DNA from: Pachypanchax playfairii
Taxonomy: Eukaryota; Chordata; Actinopteri; Cyprinodontiformes; Aplocheilidae
Assembly (NCBI GenBank): GCA_006937955.1
Contig: SSNP01000007.1
Location: 1,277,676-1,341,675, forward strand
DNA length: 64,000 nucleotides
Direction: 5' to 3'
The notes under the pieces are model-generated. The model saw only the letters and a program-made list of their open reading frames with translations, ran no database searches and was not told where the DNA came from. A program made the translations under genes and the position numbers. Below are positions 1 to 12,870 of this stretch, one piece after another (position 1 is the stretch's first letter; every line of letters starts with the position of its first letter).

Positions 1-3000
1 GCTTCCAGCAGGTTCCCTATGCTCCACTTCCAGAGAAGACAAAGAGCAGACATTAAATGTCACAAGTTTCCTCTGTGTCCCTGCATGAAGCCAGGCTGGC
101 CTAGTTAGGGTTGACTCCCCGCTAGAAGACTAAGTGGGCTACTTTCAGGACAATCCCTACCTCACCCAGCTCTGCATAGGCTCCAGTAAGCTGAAAGTTC
201 CTTTTCAGTTCAGCTGGAAAAACGATGGAAAAGCTCCTGAGGAGAATTTTATATTTTAAAATCTAAAATTTGCCTCAAAGAATTGCAGAAATCTTGGGAT
301 TTTCTGTCATAAGCTTTAACTCGACAAGGTCGGACAGCGACATTCAGCATCTCAAGGCTCCAGCAGACCTATTCACATATATCACAACTCCAGGCTTTAG
401 CCTCGAGCTGAATCCTGTTACTTCTCTCTTCTCCTATTGTCTTTTCTTATCCTTAAACACCCAAATTTCACAAACTTATTTTAAGTAGAGGACGGCAGAA
501 TGTTTGAAATCAGGACAGAAACAGACACTCTGTAGTTGCTATGCTGAAAATAAGTGATAAATAAAGACAAGCATCTCTTCTTCAGGGAGTTTGTGGGATC
601 CCTGTGGATGCCCACACACATTGCTCTGAGCCAACTTACTGTACTTGTGATGAAAATTAGACTTTAATGATAAAAATAATCTATAGGATCAGTGTAATCT
701 GAAAAATAACGACTTGCACCAGCTGATTTCGTTGAATGGACACAAAATCTATTTGTAGTGAAACAAAGTTACAGTTTTTGGTCATCTACAGAGCAAAGAT
801 TTACCACAATTTGGACAATCATTACTGACTTGGACAATGACTTAAATTTGATTGAAAGTAGGATAAAAATCCACGAAGATAATCGTGAGACTCACCTATA
901 CGATTTCCAGGTGGGCGACATGAGTCTAGCATCCGAAGCATACGGAAAGGTGAAAGCCTCAGCGGGGTTTCTCTCTCCCCCATTCTCATCCCCTCTCCCA
1001 TTTTAGCTTCCCCCACTTTGGGTTCTCCCACCCTGGTAGCACGACTTGAGCACGCCTGAGGATTGTCTGACATATCCGCTGCGATCGAGAATTCAAAGCA
1101 CGAGCATTTAAAAGTGTATCTAAAAATGTTTAAAATGCATTTCACAAGAAGAAGAAAACAAGTTCTGGACCTCGTCAAGAAGCTGAGGTCATGTCAGTTC
1201 AGTTTCTGGTCAACAGGTCAGGGTGGCACCCCCGATTCTCCAGATAACTGAACGTCTGAGTGTTCTGCCTGAGAAAAATCCACTTCAAACCAATAAACAA
1301 GCTCCAAGCAGAGAACTTCCAGCAGAGCGAAAACACTAACCAACACCTCCCTCAGCTGCTCCTCGACTTTAACTCTCTGCCTCTCCTTCTGTAAGACACT
1401 CCCTCCCTTCACCTCTTCTCCTTTCCCTCTTTTTTCTTTCTGCAGTCACACTCTGCTTGCTGACTAAGGAAGGTCAAGCATCGTGCATGTAGCTAAAACG
1501 CTGCAGAAACAGTCTTGTGCATACAAAATAACATGTTCTTACTGTATCTGCAAACACGTGCAAAGATCCACAGTAGCTAGAGAATAACATAAAAAACCCT
1601 CTTCGTCTGTCACGTTCCACTTTATGACCTAAGTGGCTGTCAGATCTTCTCTTTTATTTCTTTTCATTCACGTCCACTTTCCTTTTTCCTCCTCCTGTTT
1701 TGTCCCGCTGTCTCATATGTGCTCGGTTGTTGTCCTTGGTATTCCGGTTATTCTGTGCACCACTCTATTCAGGCTGTTGTGCTGCTTTCTTCCTTTCTTC
1801 CACTCCCCTCTCTCAATCACTCCCTTCTTACTGGTGGCGCCCCTATCAGTGCTCCAGTCCTCTCGCTCCCTCCCTTCACCTTTCTGTTACTCTCCTCCCT
1901 CTCATTTCACTCTCTCTCCACCCCCTCCCGTCTCCATCATCTCTCTCCTCCCTCGCTCGGAGCTCAGAGTTGGTGCTGAATATCCGAGCCGTCTTTCGAG
2001 CAACTTGCTGAAGACATTTTCTGCACGATCAGCCGCTTTCTCAACTTAAACTAGTTGCCTTCGTGCTCACTTGGTTTCCTCTTTCTGCTGTTTGTTCTTA
2101 TTGCCCTCAAAGGCAAAAACAATGAAACCCCTAAGAGACGCTGAGAGACGCCCCTGGCATCTGCTCCAATCTTCTCTTCTCCTTGTCCTTCCTCACGAGT
2201 GTGACACACGCCGTTCTTCATCATCAACTTGATCATCAGACACCAAAACACTGAAAATACTAAACAGAAATTCTTTACAAAGTGACTTCCTGAATATTAC
2301 TTTGCAAAATAAGACACTGGGGTTGGATTTTGTACAACAACTAGATGTTAAACAAAATAATTTTGAGTTTATAATTTAATAGGTGACATCTTGTTACAGA
2401 TTAAACGGCAGCAGGTAAAACTGTTTCAATGAACCGTGAAACCACAATGTAAGCTGGGAGTAAGCAAATAAAAGAAGCTGAGCTTTTTCTTTTTTCCAAA
2501 CTCTGTCTTAACTGGATCGTTAACGACACCCAAATACGGCCGAACCATAAACTTCAGAGAAGCAGGCTGGTGGGAAGAGGTCAGCGACTGTCTCCTACCT
2601 CAGCCTCTTCAGATGTAACAAGTTCTACCTCCCCAAAAAAATAAATCATCTTTATCTCTTGACATCCAGAAGAATATATCATTCCCCTAAATGAATAAAA
2701 ACACAAAAGACGACCTCACCAGTCAAACAACATGGCTGCTAATTTCCTGGAAACTGAAGGTTCAGTTAAGTATTTTTAATACAGAAGAATAACAGCTGTA
2801 ATAGTGGCTGTGAGTATTTTAGCAAGTGTTTATTTATAAGTTTGTCAGTTATGGGTGGGGGGGTGAAGTGTCAAAACAAAAGCTTCACACCCTTTAAATG
2901 GCACTCGGAAAACTTAGCAGGTGGGTAATTGAGATCAAAACAAGGCCAGACCAGGAAGATGGATGTGATTTGGCTCGAGTGCAAAAAAAACCCCTTCATA

Positions 3001-4351
3001 ATATAATGTAGTGATGATGATTTAATACATCTGGGTGGCAGACTGTTGGCTGTAAACTAGTTTTTTTCCTTGTTGTCATAATTCTTTCGAGGTTTCTTGT
3101 GGAACGGTTGGTCCCTGATCCCAAACAAGCCAATAAAAGACATACCTAGTAAAACTGGATGCTTTTGACAGAAACAAAATCCAAAATGTCAACAAGATAA
3201 AAACTCAGAGGACTCTGTTTAATAATCCCACACAGTAATGTTTTAAAGAGTTTAACCACATGTTTCTTACATCCTGCTTCAGGTTGTCTTATCAAAACAT
3301 GCTTATACAGAGAGACTTACACACCCTGCTAGTCAATAATGATGGACTCCACTTAGAAAAACATCCATTTCTCACCTGTTCATCCATAACATGTCAAAGA
3401 AGATGCATTTATGGGATTATTATAGTTAAAATATCACATTTTAAACGCGACTGAATGTGAGTGAGCCAGTGTTCATTAACTAAAGCTTCCTTCAGCTGCA
3501 TTTCTGCTGTTGTTTCATATTTAGACACAACTTTGCACATGAAAGATTTCCTCTCGCTTTCCAGCCTCTTCACACAGATTTCTTCCTACTACCACCTTCT
3601 CTTAAACATCTTTACTGTCATCATGTAAAACAAAGTGTCCCAAATGATTTGAAACCAGATTTAATACAGAACGCCTGCAGACTAATAACAAAAATCAAAG
3701 TGCATTTTTCATCCCAGAGGAACATGCGTGCAATGAAAAACATGCTCACGAGCCTGGGAGACTTTAGATTGTAGGAATTACCTCTGAACCTCTTATCTGC
3801 ATCTAAGGAATCTTATTATTCAATTACCGGAACCGAAGTGGCTGCTATAAGCTGCTGGCTCTGTTTATGCTGATCCCCCAACATCTCAAATGCCCAAAAG
3901 CTTTGCACATTCAGCTCTGAAAATTATACCAGCATTCATTAGCAACATCTTGCTACAGCCTCGAGCATATCCACCCCGACATAAATAAGAAGCTTAAAGG
4001 ACCAAACGCACAGAAATGGAGTCCACTCCATTGTTCTTATCCTATCAGATCCATGTTTGAGTAAATGGATAGCAGAGAGCTTAAGGGGTCGGGGAGAAGT
4101 CTGCAGACATTAACGCAGCGTTAATGCATTACATTAAACCCCTGGCACAGACGAGGTCCATCATTGTACTCGAAATGAAGGGAGAGTTGTCATCTTTTAT
4201 CTCTACCACATTCGGGTCTAATTAAAGGGTTAAATACAGTGTTCTGATGTATGTAGATGGAGAAAAAAGGGAAGAAACTGAACAAAAATAGCAGCTAGCA
4301 ATGGTTCCTGAGAAGAGCTGGCAGCTTTCAGATGTTTAAAACAGATAGCGG

Positions 4352-4485
<134 letters not shown>

Positions 4486-5682
4486 GGAGTTAAATTACAC
4501 CTCCTGATTGTAGGTACAGTGTTGTGAGTGTTAGATTGTATAATAAAGGATAAAACAGAACGATGACTTGAATTCTAATGAACACATTATTATCCTGAGC
4601 TCCAAAGTAGAAGAAGGAAAAACACTCTTACTTAATTCTATTGTTTTTGTATCAAAACATTATTGAGAAAATCCAATTGTTTATAAAAAAAAATGTTGAA
4701 AATGAGGTAAATACAACTTCAGATGAACAACAGAACTCATTCTGTCATAATTTGACAAATACTGAACTAAAACATGTGCACCACCAACTAATAACACTCA
4801 ATCACTTTAAAAATGTGTAAACAGTTAATAATGTTAGAATAATAGAAATAAATACATGTTTTAATTTATTAGGAATGTCTGTGTTAACACACACCTGTAT
4901 ACTCCAGAACAGCAAACCTCTACAACATGAGCTTTTGTAGAGCTGCTCAAATTAGCGGATGATCACATTAATTTCATTAACAGCTGCTAACGACCCTCTT
5001 AATTTCTATAAAAGCATTAAAACTAAAGCATTATTTTTGGCTTTGCTTCAGTTCAGTAAATAATGTCAGTGTAATTTGTCAAGTTTTGTTATTCATTTAT
5101 CATTTAGCTAATTTATCGACTTAGTAAGAACCTTAGAGAAAGAATAAGAAATACTTATTAATTTATACGGACTATAAAACCACATTATAGTCAAATATAG
5201 AGGTTTGAAAAAGTGAGAAACACAGAGAAAGGGTGGGTAATCTCTTTAGCGCAGTTGGAAAGAGAGATTGCATCATGTCGCTATTAAAGGCTGCAACGTG
5301 CTCTGACTGCCGAGTGGCACACAGTGAGTCAGCAGGACCAACCAGTGGGAAACACACTCACACACAATTTACCCCTCACAATTTCAAACTACTTATTATC
5401 AAGATTTTAATAACAGAGTCGCATCTATTCTCAGTTTTTAGTCACACCGTGAGCTTTTTAGGGCTCTTCTGAACTCAAACAATCCCCCAACTCGTCCTAC
5501 GAGCTTCGGTCTAACATCTAAATGAGTCACACATTTCCACTGATAATCTGGAATAGGAAACTTTTTCTACTAGAAGGCACATAGCTGATCATAGTTCAGT
5601 CTGATGTGCACATTTTTGTTATTACTCAGATCAGAAATAAGTGCTCAAACAATGTATCCAATCACATTTGGATCATTGAAGG

Positions 5683-5876
5683 CACTGTGGAGTCCGGTCC
5701 TGATCTTCATGGGTCACTATTCTGTTTTAGATGTTCCTCTGCTCCAGCACACCTGATTTAAATGAATAGGTGACCTATAGGATTCTGTAGAACAAGCTGA
5801 AAAGGTGATTTAACTACTGAATCAGGTGTGTGAATGAAGGATCGAGGCCCCTAAGGACCAGGACTGGACGTCACTG
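5683..5876. mobile_element. Degenerate hAT-type MITE, copy 1
   Basis: The left end resembles CACTGTGGAGTCCGGTCCTG and the right end, read in reverse, resembles CAGTGACGTCCAGTCCTGG, so the ends are imperfect inverted repeats. The interior (GGGTCACTATTCTG, TTCCTCTGCTCCAGC, ACCTGATT) closely matches the element at 38589-38807. A CAGGGGTGTCC-like terminus is typical of fish non-autonomous hAT elements. No coding capacity. The family assignment is from memory of fish repeats. Confidence 0.65.
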
Positions 5877-7231
5877 ATGCTTTTATTAGTTTCAGGTGTC
5901 TTGTTGTGGTTTGTAGACCAATCATGAGATCCACACCTCAAAGACAAGTGTGATTTCTCCTGAAACAGCTGCTCTACTTACAGTTTTACTCCATCTGCCT
6001 CCCTCTATTCGTCTGAAATTGTCTAAACCTCGATCTCCAGACCATAAATCAGTCTCACTTATTTTATTAACTTTATTTCATCCTCTCCATCTTCTTCTTC
6101 CAAACTCTCCTCCAGCAGCAACTCAGGCTCCCGTCATTCTTTCCATCTGATCTGACTTCCCTCAGTCAGCGTGTTCTGCACAGCCACTCCTGACATGAGC
6201 CGTCCAGCCAAACTGGGAAATGAGATTACTGGGATCTATAAAGCCACACGCTAAATTACATAATGTAGACAGAAGGAAAAAGTGATTGCGTGAGCATTTG
6301 CGTGTGCGTGAATCATTTGCATTCCTGTGTGTGTTTGTGTATGTAGGATTAAGGTCATTAGAGTTTTAGCCTTCTGTGTTTGTAGTAAATTTTGGCAAGA
6401 TGCTCAAGCTGTGTCAGTAAATACAGATTAAAAACTCAGAGGAAAGACCTCCTGGATGCACACGCTACATCGTGTTTCTCACCCACAGGTGGCAGTGTGG
6501 TTCAAGCTGCAAAACAGTGTGCATGATCTGACAAGAGGCACTAAGATGTCAACAACATTTTTATTGGAATAATTAAGGTAAACAATAGAAATGTTATATG
6601 TGATGATGTTTGGCATGAACATTCTAAAAAATGTCAAAATCTTAAACTCTTAATAAATGCAAAAAAATGACCTGGAAATGTTGAAATAAAACAACAACGT
6701 TTCTACAATATGCTGCAAAAACTGTGCTCACATATTAAACATGGTGTTTCATTTTCTCCCAGTTGTTTAAATACCAATTAACAATAAATCGCCTCAAGGC
6801 AGGTTAAACTAACTAAAACCCAGTCTTGGATTAGATATATTCTGAAGAAGAAGAGCTTTATTTATCCACGTGATTTAAAATCAGATTGATCTCTGGTCTG
6901 TATATTTAATGAAGCTTTTCAGAATAAAATAGTTTCAGCTCAACTTTCATGATTATTTATTATGGGGGTTTTGGGTTGAGTCAGTTATTTTATTTTGTAA
7001 GAAACTGTCTGACAAAAGAGAAGGAAGAAAAGTTGAATGTCTGAAGACATCATGTGACTGATCTCATATTTTACAGCCACGTGATCTGCCATCAAAAATA
7101 CATAAAATCATGTGATTATTTACATGTATCTACTGAGAGTTCTATTCAATTTTACATAAATAAAAATGTGTGTTTTTCCGTGTTTCTTTGTGAACTTACA
7201 GGTATTTGTGTTAATGTGTGTGTAAATATAC

Positions 7232-10225
7232 CCAAAGATCCAGTCCTGTGCAGGTTCAGGAAGGCTCTTTCTCTTTCCAGCCCCCCACCTGGCTCTCTGC
7301 GCAAGGCGGCACGGCCCAGATGACCAGCATATTGACGCAGGAAGGAGGGAGCACTATGAGAGGCAGGAGGGTGCACAGAGCACACCACGGGCACTGAGGT
7401 AACACGACATACAAACAGAGCCATGGGCAGGAAGAAGAGAAGGAAAAACTCAAGAAGGAGAAAAAGATAACACCAAATAAAAAAGGGGGAAAAAAAGCAG
7501 GAGACGTAGAAAGGATGAGAGAGAAAAATATCACAGGAAGGGAAGCGGACGGAGAACAGAGGAAGTAAAGGTTAAAAAAATGACAAATTGGAAGAAAAAG
7601 AGAAAAAAAAAAAAGACACAAGGTCACACTGAGACCAAACACAGACTCAACCCAAATACAGAACAGGAAGAAACAGATCAATACACAGCTGTAATAGATA
7701 AAAGACGAGACAATCCTGTTAGAAGCAGAAAGAGAAGCACAAGATGGGAATGGAAATAAAAGCATGTGAGGCGTGCATGATGAAAACATGTCGAGTCACA
7801 CAGGTGATGAAGACAGACAGAAACTAAAGGAAACAAACTAAAAACAACTCCTCCTTCGTCCCTTCAACGTGTTGTCATGATGGAACGATGGAATGTGCGT
7901 GTGTGATACAGTAAAGCAAAAGGGCAGAAGAAGATGGTGATGTAGAGCAGTAGTTAAAGTTTAATGCCCCCCCTCCTCATCCTCTACATCACTTCCTCCA
8001 CCCACTCTCGGGCTGCACTGTTAAAAGACGAACTGACACAGCTCGAGCTATTACAGACTGAAGAGAGGGATGTAAAAATAGAAAGGGGAGGGGGGGGTGA
8101 GGGATGACATTGAGTAAAATGAATCTGATAGGCAGAGAGATGCCCAGCAGATGGCGACCAGAGAATTCATCTAACCCTATTCTGTCTTTTCTGATGACTA
8201 GTTAGTCAAAGTAAAAAGGATGAAGTTAATGATGATGATGGATGTGACGGCACCGGTTGGCTCAGGAAAAAACTTTGTGTGCAAATAACATAAATACGTG
8301 TAAACATTCATCATGGCAGTGTTGGACACATAAAAATAAAGCATCATCACTTTTTTTTTTTTTTTTTACTTTACAAATGCATAATATTCACTGAATTTCA
8401 AATTTCATGAAACAATCAGAAATAACTTCTGCTTTAATCATCTCCAAATCACAATGACATCACATAATGTTTTTTTTTTTGTGTGTGGTTATTCTTATAT
8501 CTGATTGAGATGCAGCATGCAGTCATGCAAAAGTTTGTATATTCATTTTGAACATTTCTGCTGGCAGGAAGTTAAAGACACATAAAGTTGTTATCACACT
8601 GGGCTGCAACTGGGCTGCAACTGTTAACGACTAGCTGAGAACATAAAATCATATAAAATACGTCAAATAACAGTTGGAATGAAACTGAATTGGTGCAAAC
8701 AACTATTCTGCAACATATTGTATATAAACTCAGTCACATACTGAAGTACATGTGATCTGCAACTATAAACAAACAGTAAAAGTTGTGTGACTGTCGTGCA
8801 ATGTGTCTTAAAGTGGGGGATGATGAGTCTGAAGTTGTCTTGCATTTGTTGCAGCTCTGACTCGGAAACTAAACGGAGACAGGTTTGAGACGAGTTCCAG
8901 ACGCACGCGAAGACCCAGCTGCTGTTCTCAGAGAGACACTAGAGGGAGACTCACAGGAGGGAAACTGAGAACCTTTAGAAATGTTTCAAGACATTTTGGA
9001 AACTCCCTTCCTAAAAGCTGTTTGCAGTGAAATATTTATATTTATATAATTAATTATGAGTTCTTTGAGCACTCTGGTATAAAATCTTATTTCATGCAGT
9101 TTTACACAGTCTTGTAAAATGTTTGAAATATTTTGTGTAGAAGAAAGAGAACCAGAAACAGTTTGGGGAACTTTTTTCTTTTGAATTCCACCAAAAACAA
9201 TATTAATCCACCTCCATGCTTAACAGTTGTCTTCTTTTCATTAAACTGTCAACTCTTAATATATTTTCATGAGGGTAATAAAACTCAGTTTTGTTTTCAT
9301 TAGCGTAAAGAACTTGTTTCCAAATCTTATCAGTTTTGTTTGGAACCTTCTGCTGTTAAAGAGGCCCTTTCATACAAATTTAAATTTAAATTTCTGATCA
9401 TTTTTCCATGGAAACACCTTACTTGTGCAGGTGGTGGGGGGTAAACGTGAGAAATGAATTTCATTTTCATGCATTGTTCTCTAAAATGTTTCTTAACTCT
9501 CTAAAAAAACCAACTCTCCTAGTCTTAGTTCGAAATATTTCTTTAAACGGATCATGTTTTGTCCCTGTGTGAAGTGTGTGTGTGTGTCTGTGGCTTAGAG
9601 GACTGAGTGATGAGGAAAGATTTGAGGCGTTTCAGCTGATTACCATCTGAATTCCCAGAGAACGTTTACTTAAAGCTAAAATCTTTGTTGGTGTCTAACT
9701 GTTAAAAACAAAGCCTTTATTCTCACGTTCACATTTTGACCTGAGAGAGCAGAACAAGTACTGGTGGATGTTCCAGGGCTGCATTCCACGAATTATTCTG
9801 TGCAAAATGCTAAACGCAAAAGTATTTCTTAGTGGAATGCAGCCTCCATTAATAAACCTGAGTTTACACAGTCTAAGTGTTTGAGGTGAAATATTTCTAT
9901 AATATGAACCATTACTGGACACTTTCACATGCCCCTCCATTAACATAATGCATGTTATGATCTGATTATTAGACACAGGTTTTATTGAGATGTGAGCTGT
10001 AAAATGCATCCCTTCACATGTTCTGTGTCCGAGTGTTGCTAAGGTGCGAGAGTGCGCGTCTCACCGTTGTCCCTGGCTGTGGACGGCTCATCCAGAGCCA
10101 TCTGTTCTGCCAGTTCAGACAGAGAGTCATCAACAGGCCGAGCGCTGCGTAGCGACATGGACAGCCTCCGTTTGATGATCTTCATCCTGTCCATTTTCAC
10201 AGCTGCACCACCAGGGCCCACCGGC
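7232..10225 (-). CDS. cdk17: Cyclin-dependent kinase 17-like (PCTAIRE-2), partial: first two coding exons
   Basis: Two exons of a PCTAIRE kinase are visible. Exon A is 10225-10065: acceptor TTAG, about 31 nt of 5' UTR, ATG at 10194, donor GTGAGA. Exon B is 7393-7232: acceptor CTCAG, donor GTATAT. They join in phase and give 97 codons. The N-terminus carries the basic KRRLSMSLR motif and the SLSELAEQM motif. Across the junction DN-x-P-x-V and PPxSHSxxSFLxQYxG follow human CDK17 residue for residue, which favours CDK17 over CDK16 or CDK18. The last exon ends RTGSL plus one base, ready for the conserved Asp-Ile-Val-His. This is the regulatory N-terminal extension; the PCTAIRE helix and catalytic domain lie beyond the left edge. 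CDK17 is a cyclin Y-type-dependent Ser/Thr kinase of post-mitotic cells (family knowledge). The reading GTG start upstream of ATG 10194 is not favoured. Confidence 0.82.
7421..7775 (-). repeat. About 350-nt polypyrimidine-biased tract upstream of cdk17 exon B
   Basis: On the plus strand this is purine-rich (GAAGAAGAGAAGG and similar, with A/G runs). On the transcribed sense (minus) it is a long C/T-rich stretch ending about 30 nt before the acceptor at 7394. It is far longer than a normal polypyrimidine tract. Whether it regulates splicing is inference. Confidence 0.7.
9356..9400 (+). mobile_element. Terminal fragment of a dispersed repeat
   Basis: The stretch TTAAAGAGGCCCTTTCATAC continues as ACAAATTT and is almost identical to the left terminus of the element at 44664-45234. 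The far end of this copy could not be found with confidence. Confidence 0.5.
9764..9855. mobile_element. Small MITE with GGCTGCATTCCAC inverted ends
   Basis: GGGCTGCATTCCAC at about 9776-9789 is mirrored by GTGGAATGCAGCCTCC at about 9832-9847, leaving an interior of roughly 42 bp. The same terminal word recurs in the inverted ends of the element at 41944-42033, so the two look like one family. Confidence 0.6.
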
Positions 10226-12599
10226 CTAACGAGAGGATCAAAAACATAGAATGACCATCAGTGGAAGCGCAGAATGTCTCCAAATAGCATAATTACAGCA
10301 ATTTTTCTCATTGTAACCATCAACAGCCCGACTCCCACCCCCGCCTCGTTAACCTTCACCGTACAACCAAACTACTGCAGTGCAGCCTCTGCACATTTTC
10401 TAAAAGTTCTTTGGGTTCCCGGTGATTGTGTTTGCTCATGCAGCATGCGTTCTCATTGTTATGTATCCCAAGTGCAAACACTGCAGAATAAAAGACAAAG
10501 AATGAGAGACAGACAAACCCAGAGAGGCAGAGAGAACGAGAGAGAAGTCGAATAACAGACAAGACATTTACAAAAAAAACCAAAAAAAACAACATGTAAA
10601 ATGGCTGCGAGTGCAGCTTCGCAGAGCAGACAGACGTCTCAGATGAGCTGTGATTGACAGACGGCTGATTTCTCAACTCAGTGTCATACATTTTAAAGCG
10701 CAACACTGTTTCAGAGCTGTTTAAAGTGAATCTCTCAGCTGATATTAAGCATCAGAGCTCTAAACACACCTTTGTCACATATTCCTTTACACTTTATGAC
10801 CTGAAGGTAAAGTCAGCCGTGTCAGAGTATTTCTGTCTGCACCCACTGCCCTTTGCTTTGAGTCCACCCTCGAAGGCTTCAACAAAAGCCATTCATCCTT
10901 TCAGGCTCTCCATCTTTTCAGAGACAAGCAGCTTCGGGGGAATTCAAACATCCTTGCGCGGGACAACCGGCTTTTCTTTACCACAAGACACGCCGAAGGC
11001 AGGGAGTATTCCCGACATCACTGCCTCTGCCAGTTCAAATAAGTGTTAAGATGTTGCTTTTAAAAGACAAAATATAAGAATAGACCATAAAGCAGCTCTC
11101 ATTTACTTCAAACCATTTGTTGGATTGCAGTGAAACAAACTGCCCTTCTGCCTCATTTGCATGTTTGTTACCTGAGACTCCATTAAAAAAAATTGAGCCT
11201 CATGCAAACCTGAAGCGATCAGTCACAAATTATCAGAAATAAAATGAGTCACATTATGACAAACAGATGGTGATAGTCTTCTCATTACTCAGTTAATACG
11301 TCGAACTCTTATCATCAACACACAGCTGTGCTCAAATCCAGACAAGCAGACACATACAGTCACACAATTAGAACTGATTTCATGGTTTTCATCTTATCGG
11401 AGTTGATCTGGCACCAACAGTAATGAGAAAGTCAATCTCAAAGGGGAAAAATATACAAATACTTCCAGGTGTTTTGAATTTAAAGTGTTTGTTACAGTAA
11501 GACGGGCTGTAATTGACAGCTAGAATAATTGGCCAACCCACACATTCACTTTGAAAAATGATTCATTAAATTCCACATTTCTTTCAAATTCAATGTTTGT
11601 GGGACTTCTCACTACTTGTTGTGAATTATCATGAAAAAAACACACTTTAGTGTGACGTTGTAATGATTAAAGAAATAGTTCAGATCTATTGAGGTGGATT
11701 TTTTTTTTTTTTGTGGAAGTATTACGTACAATTAATATCTTATATGTGGTAGATACTGTATCTCTTTAAACATTCCCAGTATGAAAAACAGAGATTAGTT
11801 TTGATTAGTTTGATGAGCTAATGGCTAGTCACAGTGGAGTCTGTTCTAAAGTGAACTGCTATCATCTTTATTTAATTCTGAGGTTGTAGCATTTCCACTG
11901 ATGCAGGAATATTATACTAATTCGGCCAGAATAACCAAAGTGAAGTTGATGGGGATGTACAGATTTATGAAACAGAATTTATATGTATGGGGTAAGATTA
12001 CGGTCAAAAAGATGTGTATTATTAATCAACAATCCGTGACTAGCCATTTGTAAACTCGTGTTTCTGCTAAATCATATACAAACGGGTCACAGGTTTATTA
12101 ATCGAGCTCAGATACATCGATGCCGCTAGTCTGTTTAACTTAGTAGGGCTAAGATGACCGAAAAACAACTACCAGAACAAAATCAGCTAATGTTTAACTG
12201 TTTATAGATATTAATCATTAATTGGTTTATTGTTGGTTGTTCATCTTGGCTTTATTAATTTAAATAAAGTGGATTATTAATTTGAAAAGACTCATACTCA
12301 ACTGTATCTGCGCTCCATTGATAATCCTGTGACTGTGTCGCAGTTATTTTGATACTAGAAATAATTTTAAAACTTCAACAAGCATTTATTTTGAGGAGAA
12401 TGAAGCACAGGAATCAAATGAGGTGTATAAGACAGAGTAAGTGATTAAACTGTTAGTATATCATGTCTGAAATTAGACGTCAGTACTATATTAATTAATT
12501 ATATATTTTTATCAGCCATGTGACACATCTACACGATAAAATAAAATATTGATTAATTTGATTATACACTTGAGAAAACTTTTTTTTTTTTTGGTCCGG

Positions 12600-12870
12600 A
12601 TGGTTCAGCCATTTCTCCACCTTCTTCTTCCGTCAAAATTCACATGCAGCAGTGCATTGTGGGAAATACCCTTCGCTGAAGTCTGCACTGATGCGGGCTT
12701 CGGCGAAGTGCAGATCAAGAGTTCTAAAGGGGCGGAGCCAAGGGCACGACTCTCCACTCTGAAGAATCGGGACAACCTACGCACTCGCGCCCCTCATCGG
12801 GAACGCGTATTTGAAGTGCGCAAGTGCGGGTATTGGGACAGGGCCAATGTGTCCACAGAGAAAAAAAATT
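12600..12870. mobile_element. Possible decayed DNA-transposon remnant (family unknown)
   Basis: A GC-rich block of about 270 bp in AT-rich surroundings. It has internal sub-repeats (GCTGAAGTCTGCACTGATGC and GGCGAAGTGCAGATCAAG share a GAAGT/TGCA pattern). An open frame of 107 codons crosses it but resembles no family I know. The repeat interpretation rests on composition only. Confidence 0.3.

Larger units (their letters stand above)
7394..10064. other. Intron 1 (coding-exon intron) of the cdk17-like gene
   Basis: Non-coding AT-rich intron between the two cdk17 coding exons. It contains a long pyrimidine-biased tract next to exon B, a short tandem duplication of a 13-mer near 8598-8623, the end of a repeat family at about 9356, and a small MITE at about 9764-9855. 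Nothing else recognisable was found. Confidence 0.7.

Noticed and set aside
758..1251. Overlapping frames of 60-118 codons as a small gene
   Set aside because: No similarity to a known family, no consistent splice signals, AT-rich intronic setting.
7256..7789. 177-codon minus-strand frame
   Set aside because: A by-product of the pyrimidine-rich tract. The real exon there (7393-7232) is read in another frame that joins the first cdk17 exon in phase.
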